Source: Mycolicibacterium sediminis (lineage in GTDB: Bacteria; Actinomycetota; Actinomycetes; Mycobacteriales; Mycobacteriaceae). From it: a stretch of DNA of 64,000 bases. This document shows, piece after piece, positions 42,800-51,660 of this stretch; position 1 is the stretch's first letter, and each line of letters begins with the position of its first letter. Under the pieces are notes generated by a model. The model had not been told where the DNA came from. It did not search any database and saw nothing but the letters and a program-made list of their open reading frames with translations. The stretch spans positions 6,138,001 through 6,202,000 of the forward strand of contig NZ_AP022588.1 of the NCBI RefSeq assembly GCF_010731735.1. The letters are read 5' to 3'. The translations under genes and the position numbers were made by a program.

Positions 42800-43351
42800 T
42801 TAGCCGGGGTCGCGCTCCATGGCGTAACGCTGCACGGTCGGACCGAGCCAGCCGATCAATTCCGCGCGGCCCATGTCGACGATCGGGGGAAGGCGCAGGA
42901 CGAAGCGGCACAGCGCCATGCCAAGAATTTGAGTGGCGATCAGCCCGGCCCGGCGCGGTGCGTCGTCGGCTGCGAAACGGGTTATCGCGGGCGTCACCTG
43001 GCTGGCGAAGATATCCGTCATCCGTTGTGCGGCATCGGCGTTCGTCGTGGCCGACCGAAGCAGCATCACCAGCGCCTCGTCACCCTCCCACCGGTCGAGG
43101 AAGTGGGACACCATCGCGTTTCCGACGTCCGACCGGGCAACGTGGGACAGGTCTGGGAAGCGGAGGTCGAACGTGGCGGCGGCGGCGAACAACTGCTCCT
43201 TGCTGCCGAAGTACCGCATCACCATCGACGGGTCGATGCCGGCATCCGCCGCAATCGCGCGAATCGTCGCTCCTTCGTAACCGGACTCGGCGAAGCGTTC
43301 CCGCGCCGCCGCCAGGATCACCGCCTTGGTGTCGTCACCCTTCCGTCCCAT
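42800..43351 (-). CDS. TetR-family repressor
   Basis: 183-residue TetR regulator: N-terminal HTH ESGYEGATIRAIAADAGIDP with SMVMRYFGSKEQLFAAA, then a ligand-binding domain (~75-180; AGLIATQILGMALCRF). The ATG at 43351 (MGRKGDDTKAVIL) is preferred; another at 43363 is in frame and lies in the operator. Divergent from the flavin monooxygenase across 94 bp containing two operator copies. Confidence 0.92.
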   Translation of the reverse strand: MGRKGDDTKAVILAAARERFAESGYEGATIRAIAADAGIDPSMVMRYFGSKEQLFAAAATFDLRFPDLSHVARSDVGNAMVSHFLDRWEGDEALVMLLRSATTNADAAQRMTDIFASQVTPAITRFAADDAPRRAGLIATQILGMALCRFVLRLPPIVDMGRAELIGWLGPTVQRYAMERDPG

Positions 43352-43365
43352 GCCGCCGAGCATAT

Positions 43366-43427
43366 GCCAACAGCTGTTGACTTTTTTGGCCGACGCGCGC
43401 ACGCTGAATAAGTCAACAAGCGTTGGC
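43366..43427. promoter_or_regulatory. two inverted TetR operator copies
   Basis: GCCAACAGCTGTTGAC at 43366-43381 and GTCAACAAGCGTTGGC at 43412-43427. Reversed, the second is GCCAACGCTTGTTGAC, differing from the first at 3 of 16 positions. Centres are 46 bp apart. The first touches the repressor start; the second lies just before the monooxygenase RBS. Confidence 0.7.
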
Positions 43428-43445
43428 AAATGACAGGAGGCCACC

Positions 43446-44591
43446 ATGAACGACACTGACGTCCTCATCGTGGGAGCCGGCCCGACCGGCCTCACCCTGG
43501 CCGCATCGCTGCTACACGACGGCGTGCGGGTCACGCTGATCGACCGTCGGGCCGAGGGTGCCACCACCTCTCGCGCCGCCGCGGTCAACGCCCGGACACT
43601 CGAGGTGCTCGGCCGCATCGACGTGACCCGCCGCCTGATCAAGGAAGGCATCACGGCACCGCGCTTCACGATCCGCGACGGCGCCGCCGTGCTCGTGCCC
43701 ATCGACTTCAGCGGCCTCGACACGGAGCATCCCTACACACTCCTCATCCCGCAGAACGTCACCGAACGACTGCTGCTCGAGCGCGTGCGCGAACTGGGCG
43801 GCGACGTCGTCCGCGACACGACGCTGCTGTCGTTCGAGGAAGGCCGCGACGGAATCACCGCCACCTTCGACGGCTGGGACGCCATCCGTGCCGCCTACCT
43901 CGTCGGCGCAGATGGCATGCACAGCACCGTCCGCGAGCAGGCCGGCATCGGATTCGAGGGATCCTCCTACGAGCACGCGTTCGTGCTCGCCGATGCGGTC
44001 CTCCACGGCGACGAACCGAGCGACACCCCCACCGACGAAGTCCGGCTCTTCTGGGCGAGCGAAGGGCTCACCGTCGTGGCTCCCCTGCCCGACGGAACCT
44101 TCCGCATCGTGGCACCCATCGACGACGCACCAGAACACCCGACCACACGGTTCGTCCAGGGACTGCTCGATGCCCGCGGCGCCGGCGGGGTGACCGTCAC
44201 CGACGTCACCTGGGGATCGCGCTTCCGCGTGCACCACCGCGTCGCCGACACCTACCGCAAGGGCCGGATACTGCTCGCCGGCGATGCCGCCCACGTCCAC
44301 AGCCCGGCCGGCGGGCAGGGCATGAATCTCGGCATCCAGGACGCGGTCGCGCTCGGCGACGCGCTCACGCGGGTACTCCGCGGCGGTCCGGAGGCACTGC
44401 TCGACGAGTACGCCGACGCCCGACGCCCGATCGCCCAGCAGGTGATCGAACTGACCGACAGGCTCACCCGCCTCGCCACGCTGCCACGTCCGCTTCGGCC
44501 CATCCGCAACGTGCTGCTCGGCATCCTCGGTCGCATCCCCGCCGCACGGAACGGCCTCGCCGCGCGCCTGTCGGGTCTCGTCTACCGCTGA
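43446..44591 (+). CDS. FAD-dependent aromatic monooxygenase (PheA/TfdB type)
   Basis: 381-residue group A flavoprotein hydroxylase: DVLIVGAGPTGLTLAASL dinucleotide fold, YLVGADGMHSTVR (DG motif), and GRILLAGDAAHVHSPAGGQGMNLGIQDA (GD motif). AGGAGG precedes the ATG by 5 nt. Under the divergent TetR. Shorter than full PheA-type enzymes (~550) and lacking the C-terminal thioredoxin domain. Substrate probably an aromatic or drug-like compound. Confidence 0.92.
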   Translation: MNDTDVLIVGAGPTGLTLAASLLHDGVRVTLIDRRAEGATTSRAAAVNARTLEVLGRIDVTRRLIKEGITAPRFTIRDGAAVLVPIDFSGLDTEHPYTLLIPQNVTERLLLERVRELGGDVVRDTTLLSFEEGRDGITATFDGWDAIRAAYLVGADGMHSTVREQAGIGFEGSSYEHAFVLADAVLHGDEPSDTPTDEVRLFWASEGLTVVAPLPDGTFRIVAPIDDAPEHPTTRFVQGLLDARGAGGVTVTDVTWGSRFRVHHRVADTYRKGRILLAGDAAHVHSPAGGQGMNLGIQDAVALGDALTRVLRGGPEALLDEYADARRPIAQQVIELTDRLTRLATLPRPLRPIRNVLLGILGRIPAARNGLAARLSGLVYR

Positions 44592-44615
44592 ATCGCCTAC
44601 TGGCAAACTGTGCCG

Positions 44616-45998
44616 ATGCAGACGATCGAGGCCGACTACGTCGTCGTGGGAGCCGGCGCGATGGGCATGGCGTTCGCCGACACGATCATCACCGAGACCG
44701 ACGCGACCGTGATCATCGTCGACCGCAACGACCAGCCCGGCGGGCACTGGCTCAGCGCCTACCCGTACGTCCGGCTGCACCAACCGTCCGCGTACTACGG
44801 CGTCAACTCGCGCACCCTGGGCACCGACTCGATCGACGCCAGCGGGTGGAACGAGGGCTTCTACGAACTCGCCGGCGGCAGCGAGGTCGTCTCCTATTAC
44901 GACACCGTCATGCGCCAGCACCTGCTGCCCAGCGGCCGGGTCCGCTACCTCCCGATGAGCGAGTTCACCGGAACCGACGGCGACCGCACCGGCGTGGTCC
45001 GCACCCTCGGCGGCGAGGACATCAGGGTCACGGCCGCCACGCGGATCGTCGACGCCACCTACCTCAGCGTGATCGTCCCCTCGATGAGGCCGCCCGCCTA
45101 CTCGATCGCCGACGGCGTCGAGTGCATCCCTCCGAACGGCCTCCCCAGGCAACCCGTCCACGATGAATACGTCATCGTCGGTGCCGGCAAGACGTCGATG
45201 GACACCTGCCTGTGGCTGCTCCGCCACGGCATCGGCTCCGACCGCATCACCTGGATCAAGCCCCGCGACTCCTGGCTGCTCGACCGCGCCGCCGTGCAAC
45301 CGGGCATGCAGTTCGCCCGCCGCGTCCTCGCCGACTTCTCCGCGCAGTCCCGCGCCATCAAGAAGGCCACCTCCGTCGACGACCTCTACCACCAGCTCGA
45401 GGCCTTCGGCTGCCTGTTGCGCATCGACCAGGACGTCGAGCCGACGATGTACCGCTGCGCCATCGTGTCGCAGCACGAACTCGAGAAGCTCCGCACGATC
45501 ACGAACGTCGTCCGAAAGGGCTACGTCGAGTCGATCGAACCCGGCCGCGTCACGCTCACCCACGGCACCATCGACACCGCACCCGACACGCTGTACCTCG
45601 ACTGCACCGGCGACGGCATCGGCCAGCGCGACCCCGTCCCCGTCTTCTCCCCCGGCGCAATCACCCTGCAGTCGGTGCGCACGTGCCAGCCCGCGTTCAG
45701 CGCCGCGGTCATCGCGCGCGTCGAGACGATGCACGCCGACGACGACACCAAGAACCACTACTGCCAACCGGTCCCGCATCCCACCAAGCCGATCGACTGG
45801 CTCACGATGACCGTGGCGTTCAACCACAATCAGCTCGTCTGGTTCACCGACCCCGACCTCATGCAGTGGTTGAACCGCGCCCGCCTCAACGCCGTCAGCC
45901 ACATGCAGACCGACGACGCGGAGGCCGAGAAGGGTGCCGCCATGATCGCCCCGCGTCTACGGACCGCCAACGACAAGCTGACCGAGCTACTCGCCTGA
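44616..45998 (+). CDS. FAD/NAD(P)-binding oxidoreductase
   Basis: 460-residue flavoprotein: DYVVVGAGAMGMAFADTII at the N-terminus, DRNDQPGGHWLSAYPYVRLHQPS, and a second GAGKTSMDTCLWLL nucleotide site in the middle. This resembles flavin-containing monooxygenase-like proteins. ATG at 44616, GTG at 44610 alternative; no ribosome site and only 24 bp from the previous stop, so co-transcribed. Reaction unknown. Its end overlaps the convergent ligase by 12 bp. Confidence 0.82.
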   Translation: MQTIEADYVVVGAGAMGMAFADTIITETDATVIIVDRNDQPGGHWLSAYPYVRLHQPSAYYGVNSRTLGTDSIDASGWNEGFYELAGGSEVVSYYDTVMRQHLLPSGRVRYLPMSEFTGTDGDRTGVVRTLGGEDIRVTAATRIVDATYLSVIVPSMRPPAYSIADGVECIPPNGLPRQPVHDEYVIVGAGKTSMDTCLWLLRHGIGSDRITWIKPRDSWLLDRAAVQPGMQFARRVLADFSAQSRAIKKATSVDDLYHQLEAFGCLLRIDQDVEPTMYRCAIVSQHELEKLRTITNVVRKGYVESIEPGRVTLTHGTIDTAPDTLYLDCTGDGIGQRDPVPVFSPGAITLQSVRTCQPAFSAAVIARVETMHADDDTKNHYCQPVPHPTKPIDWLTMTVAFNHNQLVWFTDPDLMQWLNRARLNAVSHMQTDDAEAEKGAAMIAPRLRTANDKLTELLA

Positions 45999-47612
45999 CA
46001 GCCCGAGGATCTCGACGCTGCGCTCGCGCATCTCGACCTTGCGCACCTTGCCGGTGACCGTCATCGGGAACTCGTCGACGACGTGGACGTACCGCGGGAT
46101 CTTGTAGTGCGCCAGACGCTCCCGCGCGAAGTCGCGCACCGCGTCGACGTCCAACGCGGTGCGGCCGGGCCGCATCCGGATCCAGGCGCAGATCTCCTCG
46201 CCGTACTTCGCGTCCGGCACCCCGATCACCTGGGCGTCCTCGACGTCGGGATGGGTGTAGAGGAACTCCTCGATCTCGCGCGGGTAGACGTTCTCGCCGC
46301 CGCGTATCACCATGTCCTTGATCCGGCCGACGACGTTGCAGTAGCCGTCGTCACGCATGACGGCGAGGTCGCCGGTGTGCATCCACCCGTCGGGATCAAT
46401 TGCCGCGGAGGTCTTCTCAGGGTCTTCCCAGTATCCCAGCATCACCGAGTAGCCGCGGGTGCAGAACTCGCCGGGTTCGCCACGGGGCACGGTCTCACCG
46501 GTCTCGGGGTCGACGACCTTGATCTCGACGTGCGGGTGCGCCCGCCCGATCGACGACGTCCGGCGCTCGAGGTCGTCGGTCATGCGGGTCTGGCACGACA
46601 CCGGCGACGTCTCGGTCATGCCGTAGGCGATCGCCACCTCCGACATGTGCATGTCCTCGACACAGTGCTTCATCACCTCGACCGGGCACACCGCGCCGGC
46701 CATGATGCCCGTCCGCAGCGACGACAGGTCTCGCTCGGCGAACTCCGGATGCGACTGCATCGCAATGAACATGGTCGGCACGCCGTAGACGCCGGTACAC
46801 CGCTCCGCCTCCACCGCGGCGAGCGTCGACCCCGGATCGAAGCCCGGCGCGGGGATCACCATCGTGGTGCCGTGGCTGGTGCAGCCCAGGTTGCCCATCA
46901 CCATGCCGAAGCAGTGGTAGAACGGCACCGGGATGCACAGCCGGTCGTCGGGACCCAGCCCGATCAGCTCGGTGGTGAAGTACCCGTTGTTGAGGATGTT
47001 GCGGTGCGAGAGCGTCGCACCCTTCGGGAATCCCGTCGTCCCCGACGTGTACTGGATGTTGATCGGGTCGGTGTTGGCGAGGCTCGCCATCCGCGCGGCA
47101 AGGTCGTCCGGCGACACCTCGGATGCGCCGTCGCGCAGCCGATCCCAGTCGTCGGTTCCGAGGAACACCACGTCGGTCAGTGCCGGAGCCGACTCGCGCA
47201 CCTCGGCGACCATCGCCACGTAGTCCGACGACTTGAAGGACGTCGCTGCGATCAGCATGCGCGTGCCGGACTGGTTCAGCACATACGCCAGCTCGTGCGT
47301 GCGGTAGGCCGGGTTGACGTTGACGAGGATGGCGCCGATCTTCGCCAGCGCGTACTGCGAGATCGTCCACTCGGCGCGGTTCGGCGCCCACAGACCGACG
47401 CGATCGCCCGTCGCGATGCCGCATGCCATCAAACCACGTGCCACCACGTCGATCTCGGCGTTCAACTCGGCGTACGTGTACCGCAGGCCCTGCGCGACGT
47501 CGACGAGCGCGTCGACGTCCGGATGTTCCGCGGCGATCCTCGAGAGGTTCGCGCCGATCGTCTCCTCGAGGATAGGCACGTCGGTCGGGCCGGCGTCATA
47601 TGAGTCGGTCAC
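45987..47612 (-). CDS. FadD-type acyl-CoA synthetase (FadD35-like)
   Basis: 541-residue adenylate-forming ligase: INIQYTSGTTGFPKGATLSHRN (P-loop), AIAYGMTETSPVSC, GWMHTGDLAVMRDDGY, and VTGKVRKVEMRE with the catalytic Lys. Activates medium or long acyl chains with ATP and CoA. GTG start overlaps the next ligase gene (GTGA), so both are one operon. Similar in length to FadD35 as I recall. Confidence 0.92.
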   Translation of the reverse strand: MTDSYDAGPTDVPILEETIGANLSRIAAEHPDVDALVDVAQGLRYTYAELNAEIDVVARGLMACGIATGDRVGLWAPNRAEWTISQYALAKIGAILVNVNPAYRTHELAYVLNQSGTRMLIAATSFKSSDYVAMVAEVRESAPALTDVVFLGTDDWDRLRDGASEVSPDDLAARMASLANTDPINIQYTSGTTGFPKGATLSHRNILNNGYFTTELIGLGPDDRLCIPVPFYHCFGMVMGNLGCTSHGTTMVIPAPGFDPGSTLAAVEAERCTGVYGVPTMFIAMQSHPEFAERDLSSLRTGIMAGAVCPVEVMKHCVEDMHMSEVAIAYGMTETSPVSCQTRMTDDLERRTSSIGRAHPHVEIKVVDPETGETVPRGEPGEFCTRGYSVMLGYWEDPEKTSAAIDPDGWMHTGDLAVMRDDGYCNVVGRIKDMVIRGGENVYPREIEEFLYTHPDVEDAQVIGVPDAKYGEEICAWIRMRPGRTALDVDAVRDFARERLAHYKIPRYVHVVDEFPMTVTGKVRKVEMRERSVEILGLSGE

Positions 47613-49306
47613 AACAGGTCCTCGTAACGGTGCTCGGTGTCGATCGGCGTACCCGACCGATGCGCCTCATCCTCCCGCGTCCGGAGTTCGACGCGACGGA
47701 TCTTGCCTGAAATCGTCTTGGGCAGTTCGAAGAACTCGACGCGACGCACCTTGAGGTACGGCGCGAGGTGGTCACGCGCGTACGCCATGATCTCCTTGGC
47801 GGTGCCGGCGTCGGCGGTCCACCCCTCGGCCAGGGCGACGTACGCCTTGGGCACCGACAACCGCGTCTCGTCCGGCTGTGGCACCACCGCGGCCTCCACC
47901 ACCGCGGGATGCTCGATCAGCACGCTCTCCAACTCGAACGGCGACACCTTGTAGTCCGACGACTTGAACACGTCGTCGGTGCGGCCGATGTAGGTGATGT
48001 AGCCGTCCGCGTCCCGGCTCGCCACGTCACCGGTGTGGTAGTACCCGTTCGCCATCACGTGCGCGTTGCGTTCCGGATCGCCGAGGTATCCCGTCATCAG
48101 ATTGACCGGCGCCGCAGCGAGATCCAGGCAGATCTCCCCCTCGTCGGCGAGGTCACCGCTGACGGGGTCGACGAGGACCACGGGGACGCCCGGCATCGGC
48201 CGGCCCATCGACCCCGCCTTCACGGGCTGGCCCGGTGTGTTGCCCACCTGCAGGGTCGTCTCGGTCTGGCCGAACCCGTCGCGGATCGTCAGCCCCCACG
48301 CCTTCTCCACCCGGGTGATCACGTCGGGGTTCAACGGCTCCCCCGCGCCGAGGATCTCGCGCAGGGCCTCGGGCCGCTCACCCAGGTCGGCCTGAATGAG
48401 CATGCGCCACACCGTCGGTGGCGCGCAGAACGTCGTGACCCCGGTCCGGCGGAGTTGGCCGAGCAGGTCGGCGGCGGAGAACCGCGCGTAGTCGAACACG
48501 AAGATGGTCGCCTCGGCGATCCACGGCGCGAAGAAACAGCTCCACGCGTGCTTGGCCCACCCCGGCGAGCTGATCGCCAGGTGTACGTCGCCGGGCCGCG
48601 CGCCGATCCACGCCATGGTCGACAGATGCCCGACCGGATAGGACACCTGCGAGTGCTCGACCAGTTTGGGCCGGCTCGTCGTCCCGGACGTGAAGTAGAC
48701 CAGCAGCGGATCGTCGACGGAGGTGCACGCGGCGAACGGACCGGCCGACTCCACCTCGGCGGCAGCTGCGTAGGCGTGCCACCCGGCGACGGGCGCGCCG
48801 ACGACGATCCGGACGTAGTCGCCGGGGACGTCGTCGAACTTGGCGGTGTCAGCGGCATTCGCGATGACGTAACCGGCGTCGCCGCGTGAGATCCGGTCGG
48901 TCAGGTCGGCGGGCCCGAGCGCACCCGTCGTCGGCATGATGACCGCGCCGAGCTTGGCTACCGCGAGCATCGCCTCCCACAGCTCGACCTGATTGCCGAG
49001 CATCAGGATGACGCGGTCGCCCTTGCCGACGCCGAGGCCGGCCAGCCACGTCGCCACCTGGTCGGACCGCTCCGCCATCTCGGCGAACGTCACCTTCCGC
49101 TCGGTGCCGTCCTGCGCGACGATCCACAGCGCGAGCCGGTCGGCCGACCCCGGGTCGCGCGCGACGACGTCGAACCAGTCGGTCGCCCAGTTGAAGGTGC
49201 CCTCGATCATCGGCCAGGCGAAGGTCTCCACGGCCGCGTCGTAGTCGCCGATCACGGCCACCAGGTGATCGCGGGCAGCACGATAGCGATCGGTGTTGGT
49301 CGTCAT
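47609..49306 (-). CDS. medium-chain acyl-CoA synthetase-like ligase
   Basis: 565-residue adenylate-forming enzyme with a longer N-terminus (NWATDWFDVVARDPGSADR), P-loop VYFTSGTTSRPKLVEHS, DGFGQTETTLQVG, GYYHTGDVASRDADGY and KTISGKIRRVELR. The N-terminal layout is that of acetyl/medium-chain synthetases. Upstream partner in a two-gene operon with the FadD-type ligase. Substrate unclear. Confidence 0.9.
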   Translation of the reverse strand: MTTNTDRYRAARDHLVAVIGDYDAAVETFAWPMIEGTFNWATDWFDVVARDPGSADRLALWIVAQDGTERKVTFAEMAERSDQVATWLAGLGVGKGDRVILMLGNQVELWEAMLAVAKLGAVIMPTTGALGPADLTDRISRGDAGYVIANAADTAKFDDVPGDYVRIVVGAPVAGWHAYAAAAEVESAGPFAACTSVDDPLLVYFTSGTTSRPKLVEHSQVSYPVGHLSTMAWIGARPGDVHLAISSPGWAKHAWSCFFAPWIAEATIFVFDYARFSAADLLGQLRRTGVTTFCAPPTVWRMLIQADLGERPEALREILGAGEPLNPDVITRVEKAWGLTIRDGFGQTETTLQVGNTPGQPVKAGSMGRPMPGVPVVLVDPVSGDLADEGEICLDLAAAPVNLMTGYLGDPERNAHVMANGYYHTGDVASRDADGYITYIGRTDDVFKSSDYKVSPFELESVLIEHPAVVEAAVVPQPDETRLSVPKAYVALAEGWTADAGTAKEIMAYARDHLAPYLKVRRVEFFELPKTISGKIRRVELRTREDEAHRSGTPIDTEHRYEDLL

Positions 49307-49376
49307 GGGGACCAGTCTGCCAACCCGCCGGGAGCCTGCTGTGAGTTCGGCAGGATCGGCGGGGACCCGGTCTCCC

Positions 49377-50831
49377 CTAGGTTTCTACCGGCGCGACGCG
49401 GCCGGCGAACGACACCGCCTCGACGCCGTGCTCGCGGGCGTCCGCCTCGGCCTTGGCGATCTCACCGGCGAGGTCGAGCGACCTGGCCATCAGCACGTAG
49501 GCCACCGCCGACACGACCAGGCCGACGAACAGTGCGACGTCGACGTCACCGAGGGCCGCGGCGATCGGGCCGGTGTACCAGACGGTGACGACGAACGGGA
49601 TCATCGCGACGATGCCGATCGCGTAGGCGCCGAGACCCCGCCAGCCCCACGACCCGTAGACGCTGCCGGTGGGGATGAAGATCTCGCGGATGGCGTAGTG
49701 GCCGCGGCGGACGAAGTAGTAGTCGACGAGGTTGACCGACGTCCACGGCACCAGCAGGTACAGCAGCACCACCAGGAAGCTGCCGAAGTTGGCGAGGAAG
49801 TCGCCCGACGAGAGCACCGCGCCCAGCAGTCCGGTGCCGGCGACCACGCTGCACGCGATCACCCGGAGTCGACGCGTCGGCTGTACGGCCTTGAACGAGT
49901 CGACCATCGTGATCAGTTCGAGCGACGCCGCGTAGACGTTGACCGTGATGACGGTGACGAGGCCGGGCAGCGCGGCGATCAGCAGCCACACGCCGGACCC
50001 GGGGACTAGGTCGTCGGCGGCGGACTTGACGGCCTCCAGCGGGGACGCGTCAGCGAACACGCCGGCCACCAGCGCGCCGAGCGCCATCAGCCACACTGCG
50101 CCAACGAACACGCCAAAGTAGGTGTACCAGAGCGCCTTTCGCGGGCTGGTCTGCGGCGGCAGGTAGCGCGAGTAGTCCGACACGTACGGTGCCCACCCCA
50201 GGGCGTAGGCCGCAGCCGCCGCGAACTGCACCAGGAACGCCGCCCACGTGAACCCGCCGAAGCCGAACTGGCCGTCGGGCACGTCGAGCAGGATCAGCGC
50301 GGCGACGGTGAACACCCCGAAGGTCGCGAGGAACAGCCACGTCAGCCAGGTCTGGAAGCGGTGGATCCAGTGATAGCCGTAGATCGCGAGCGTCAGCGCC
50401 AGCCCGGTGATGATGACGAACCAGAGGTCGCGCAGGTCGGTGCCGGTCGCGAGAGTGATGACGTCGGCGGCGAGGATCTGGTTGAAGACGTTGAAGCCGA
50501 CGATGCTGAACACCACCACCGCACAGATGACCACGACGCCGCGATAGCCGAACTGCGCGCGGGACTGGATGATCTGCGGCAGCCCGAGCTGCGGGCCCTG
50601 CGCCGAGTGGAACGCGGTGAACACCGTGCCGACCGCAGCACCCAGCACGATCGCCACCAGCGACGTCAGGAACGACGCCCCGAGCGCGGCGCCGACCATG
50701 CCGGTCGCCAGCGTGGTCAAGTTCGCGTTCGACATGAACCACAGCGGGAACAGGGTCGACGGCTTCCCCCTGCGTTCGTCGAGCGGGACCCAGTCGATGG
50801 ACTTCGATTCGATGGCGCGCGTCTCAGACAT
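49377..50831 (-). CDS. NCS1-family purine/cytosine-type permease
   Basis: 484-residue inner-membrane transporter with 12 predicted helices. Marks: FPLWFMSNANLTTLATGMVGAALG, QLGLPQIIQSRAQFGYRG and APYVSDYSRYLPPQTS, typical of NCS1 nucleobase, allantoin or hydantoin importers. The ATG overlaps the nitrilase gene by 8 bp. Last gene of the LysR-HisD-nitrilase-permease operon, so it probably brings in the N-heterocycle they degrade. Confidence 0.92.
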   Translation of the reverse strand: MSETRAIESKSIDWVPLDERRGKPSTLFPLWFMSNANLTTLATGMVGAALGASFLTSLVAIVLGAAVGTVFTAFHSAQGPQLGLPQIIQSRAQFGYRGVVVICAVVVFSIVGFNVFNQILAADVITLATGTDLRDLWFVIITGLALTLAIYGYHWIHRFQTWLTWLFLATFGVFTVAALILLDVPDGQFGFGGFTWAAFLVQFAAAAAYALGWAPYVSDYSRYLPPQTSPRKALWYTYFGVFVGAVWLMALGALVAGVFADASPLEAVKSAADDLVPGSGVWLLIAALPGLVTVITVNVYAASLELITMVDSFKAVQPTRRLRVIACSVVAGTGLLGAVLSSGDFLANFGSFLVVLLYLLVPWTSVNLVDYYFVRRGHYAIREIFIPTGSVYGSWGWRGLGAYAIGIVAMIPFVVTVWYTGPIAAALGDVDVALFVGLVVSAVAYVLMARSLDLAGEIAKAEADAREHGVEAVSFAGRVAPVET

Positions 50832-51660
50832 GTATGCCTCGCTTGACGGTCGGATGGATGGGTGACGCGAGATCGGCGTACAGCTCCGGGCGCCGGTCGG
50901 CGAAGAGGTCGTTGTGGACCCCGAGGGACTTGTCGAGGTCGAGGACGGTCGACGCGACGCCGTCGGCGTCGGCCGTGGCGCAGACCCAGCCGTCGGACGA
51001 GATGACGCACGTGGCGCCCGTCCACTCGACGTCGCGCTCGCCGCCGTGCCGGTCGGCGATGGCGGTGGGCAGGCGCGACGACCTCGCAGACGCCATGGCC
51101 TGCACGGTCTCGGGCGGATGCTCGCCCGCGGGACGCTCGACCAGCGGCCAGTTCACCGGCATCGCGAGCACCTCGGCGCCGGCGAGGGCCAGCCGTCGCG
51201 GCAACTCGGGGAACTCGCTGTCGTAGCAGATCGCGACGCCCACCCGTCCGACCGGAGTGTCGACCACCGCACCCGCTTCGTCGCCGACGTCGAACACGAG
51301 GTTCTCGGCCGCCCACAGGTGCGCCTTGCGGTAGCGGGCGAGAATGCCGTCGGCGCCGATCACCAACGCGGAGTTGAACAGTCGGTCACCGTCGACCTCG
51401 CAGAAGCCGACGACGGCCACGGTCTGGGGGCTCAGGCGACCTGCCAGTTCGAGCAGCCGCGCATCGTCGGCCCGCAGTGCCAGCGAGCGCGCCTCGTCGG
51501 CGTCGACGAAGACGTACCCGCTGGTGGCGAGTTCGGGCAGCACGATCAGGTGCGGACCGGGCTCGTCGCTCGCCAGCGCGTCCCCGATGGCGGCGAGGTT
51601 CTCTTCCAGCGCGCCGAACTCGACGGCCAGGGACACCGCCGAGACGCGCAGCCGCGTCAC
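50824..51660 (-). CDS. carbon-nitrogen hydrolase (nitrilase superfamily)
   Basis: 278-residue CN-hydrolase with the full catalytic set: Glu in VLPELATSG, Lys in YRKAHLW, Cys in VAICYDSEFPE. These enzymes hydrolyse amides, carbamoyl groups or nitriles. GTG start overlaps the HisD-like stop (GTGA), so translation is coupled. Could act on a ring-opened ureido acid or amide downstream of the permease. Confidence 0.9.
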   Translation of the reverse strand: MTRLRVSAVSLAVEFGALEENLAAIGDALASDEPGPHLIVLPELATSGYVFVDADEARSLALRADDARLLELAGRLSPQTVAVVGFCEVDGDRLFNSALVIGADGILARYRKAHLWAAENLVFDVGDEAGAVVDTPVGRVGVAICYDSEFPELPRRLALAGAEVLAMPVNWPLVERPAGEHPPETVQAMASARSSRLPTAIADRHGGERDVEWTGATCVISSDGWVCATADADGVASTVLDLDKSLGVHNDLFADRRPELYADLASPIHPTVKRGIHV

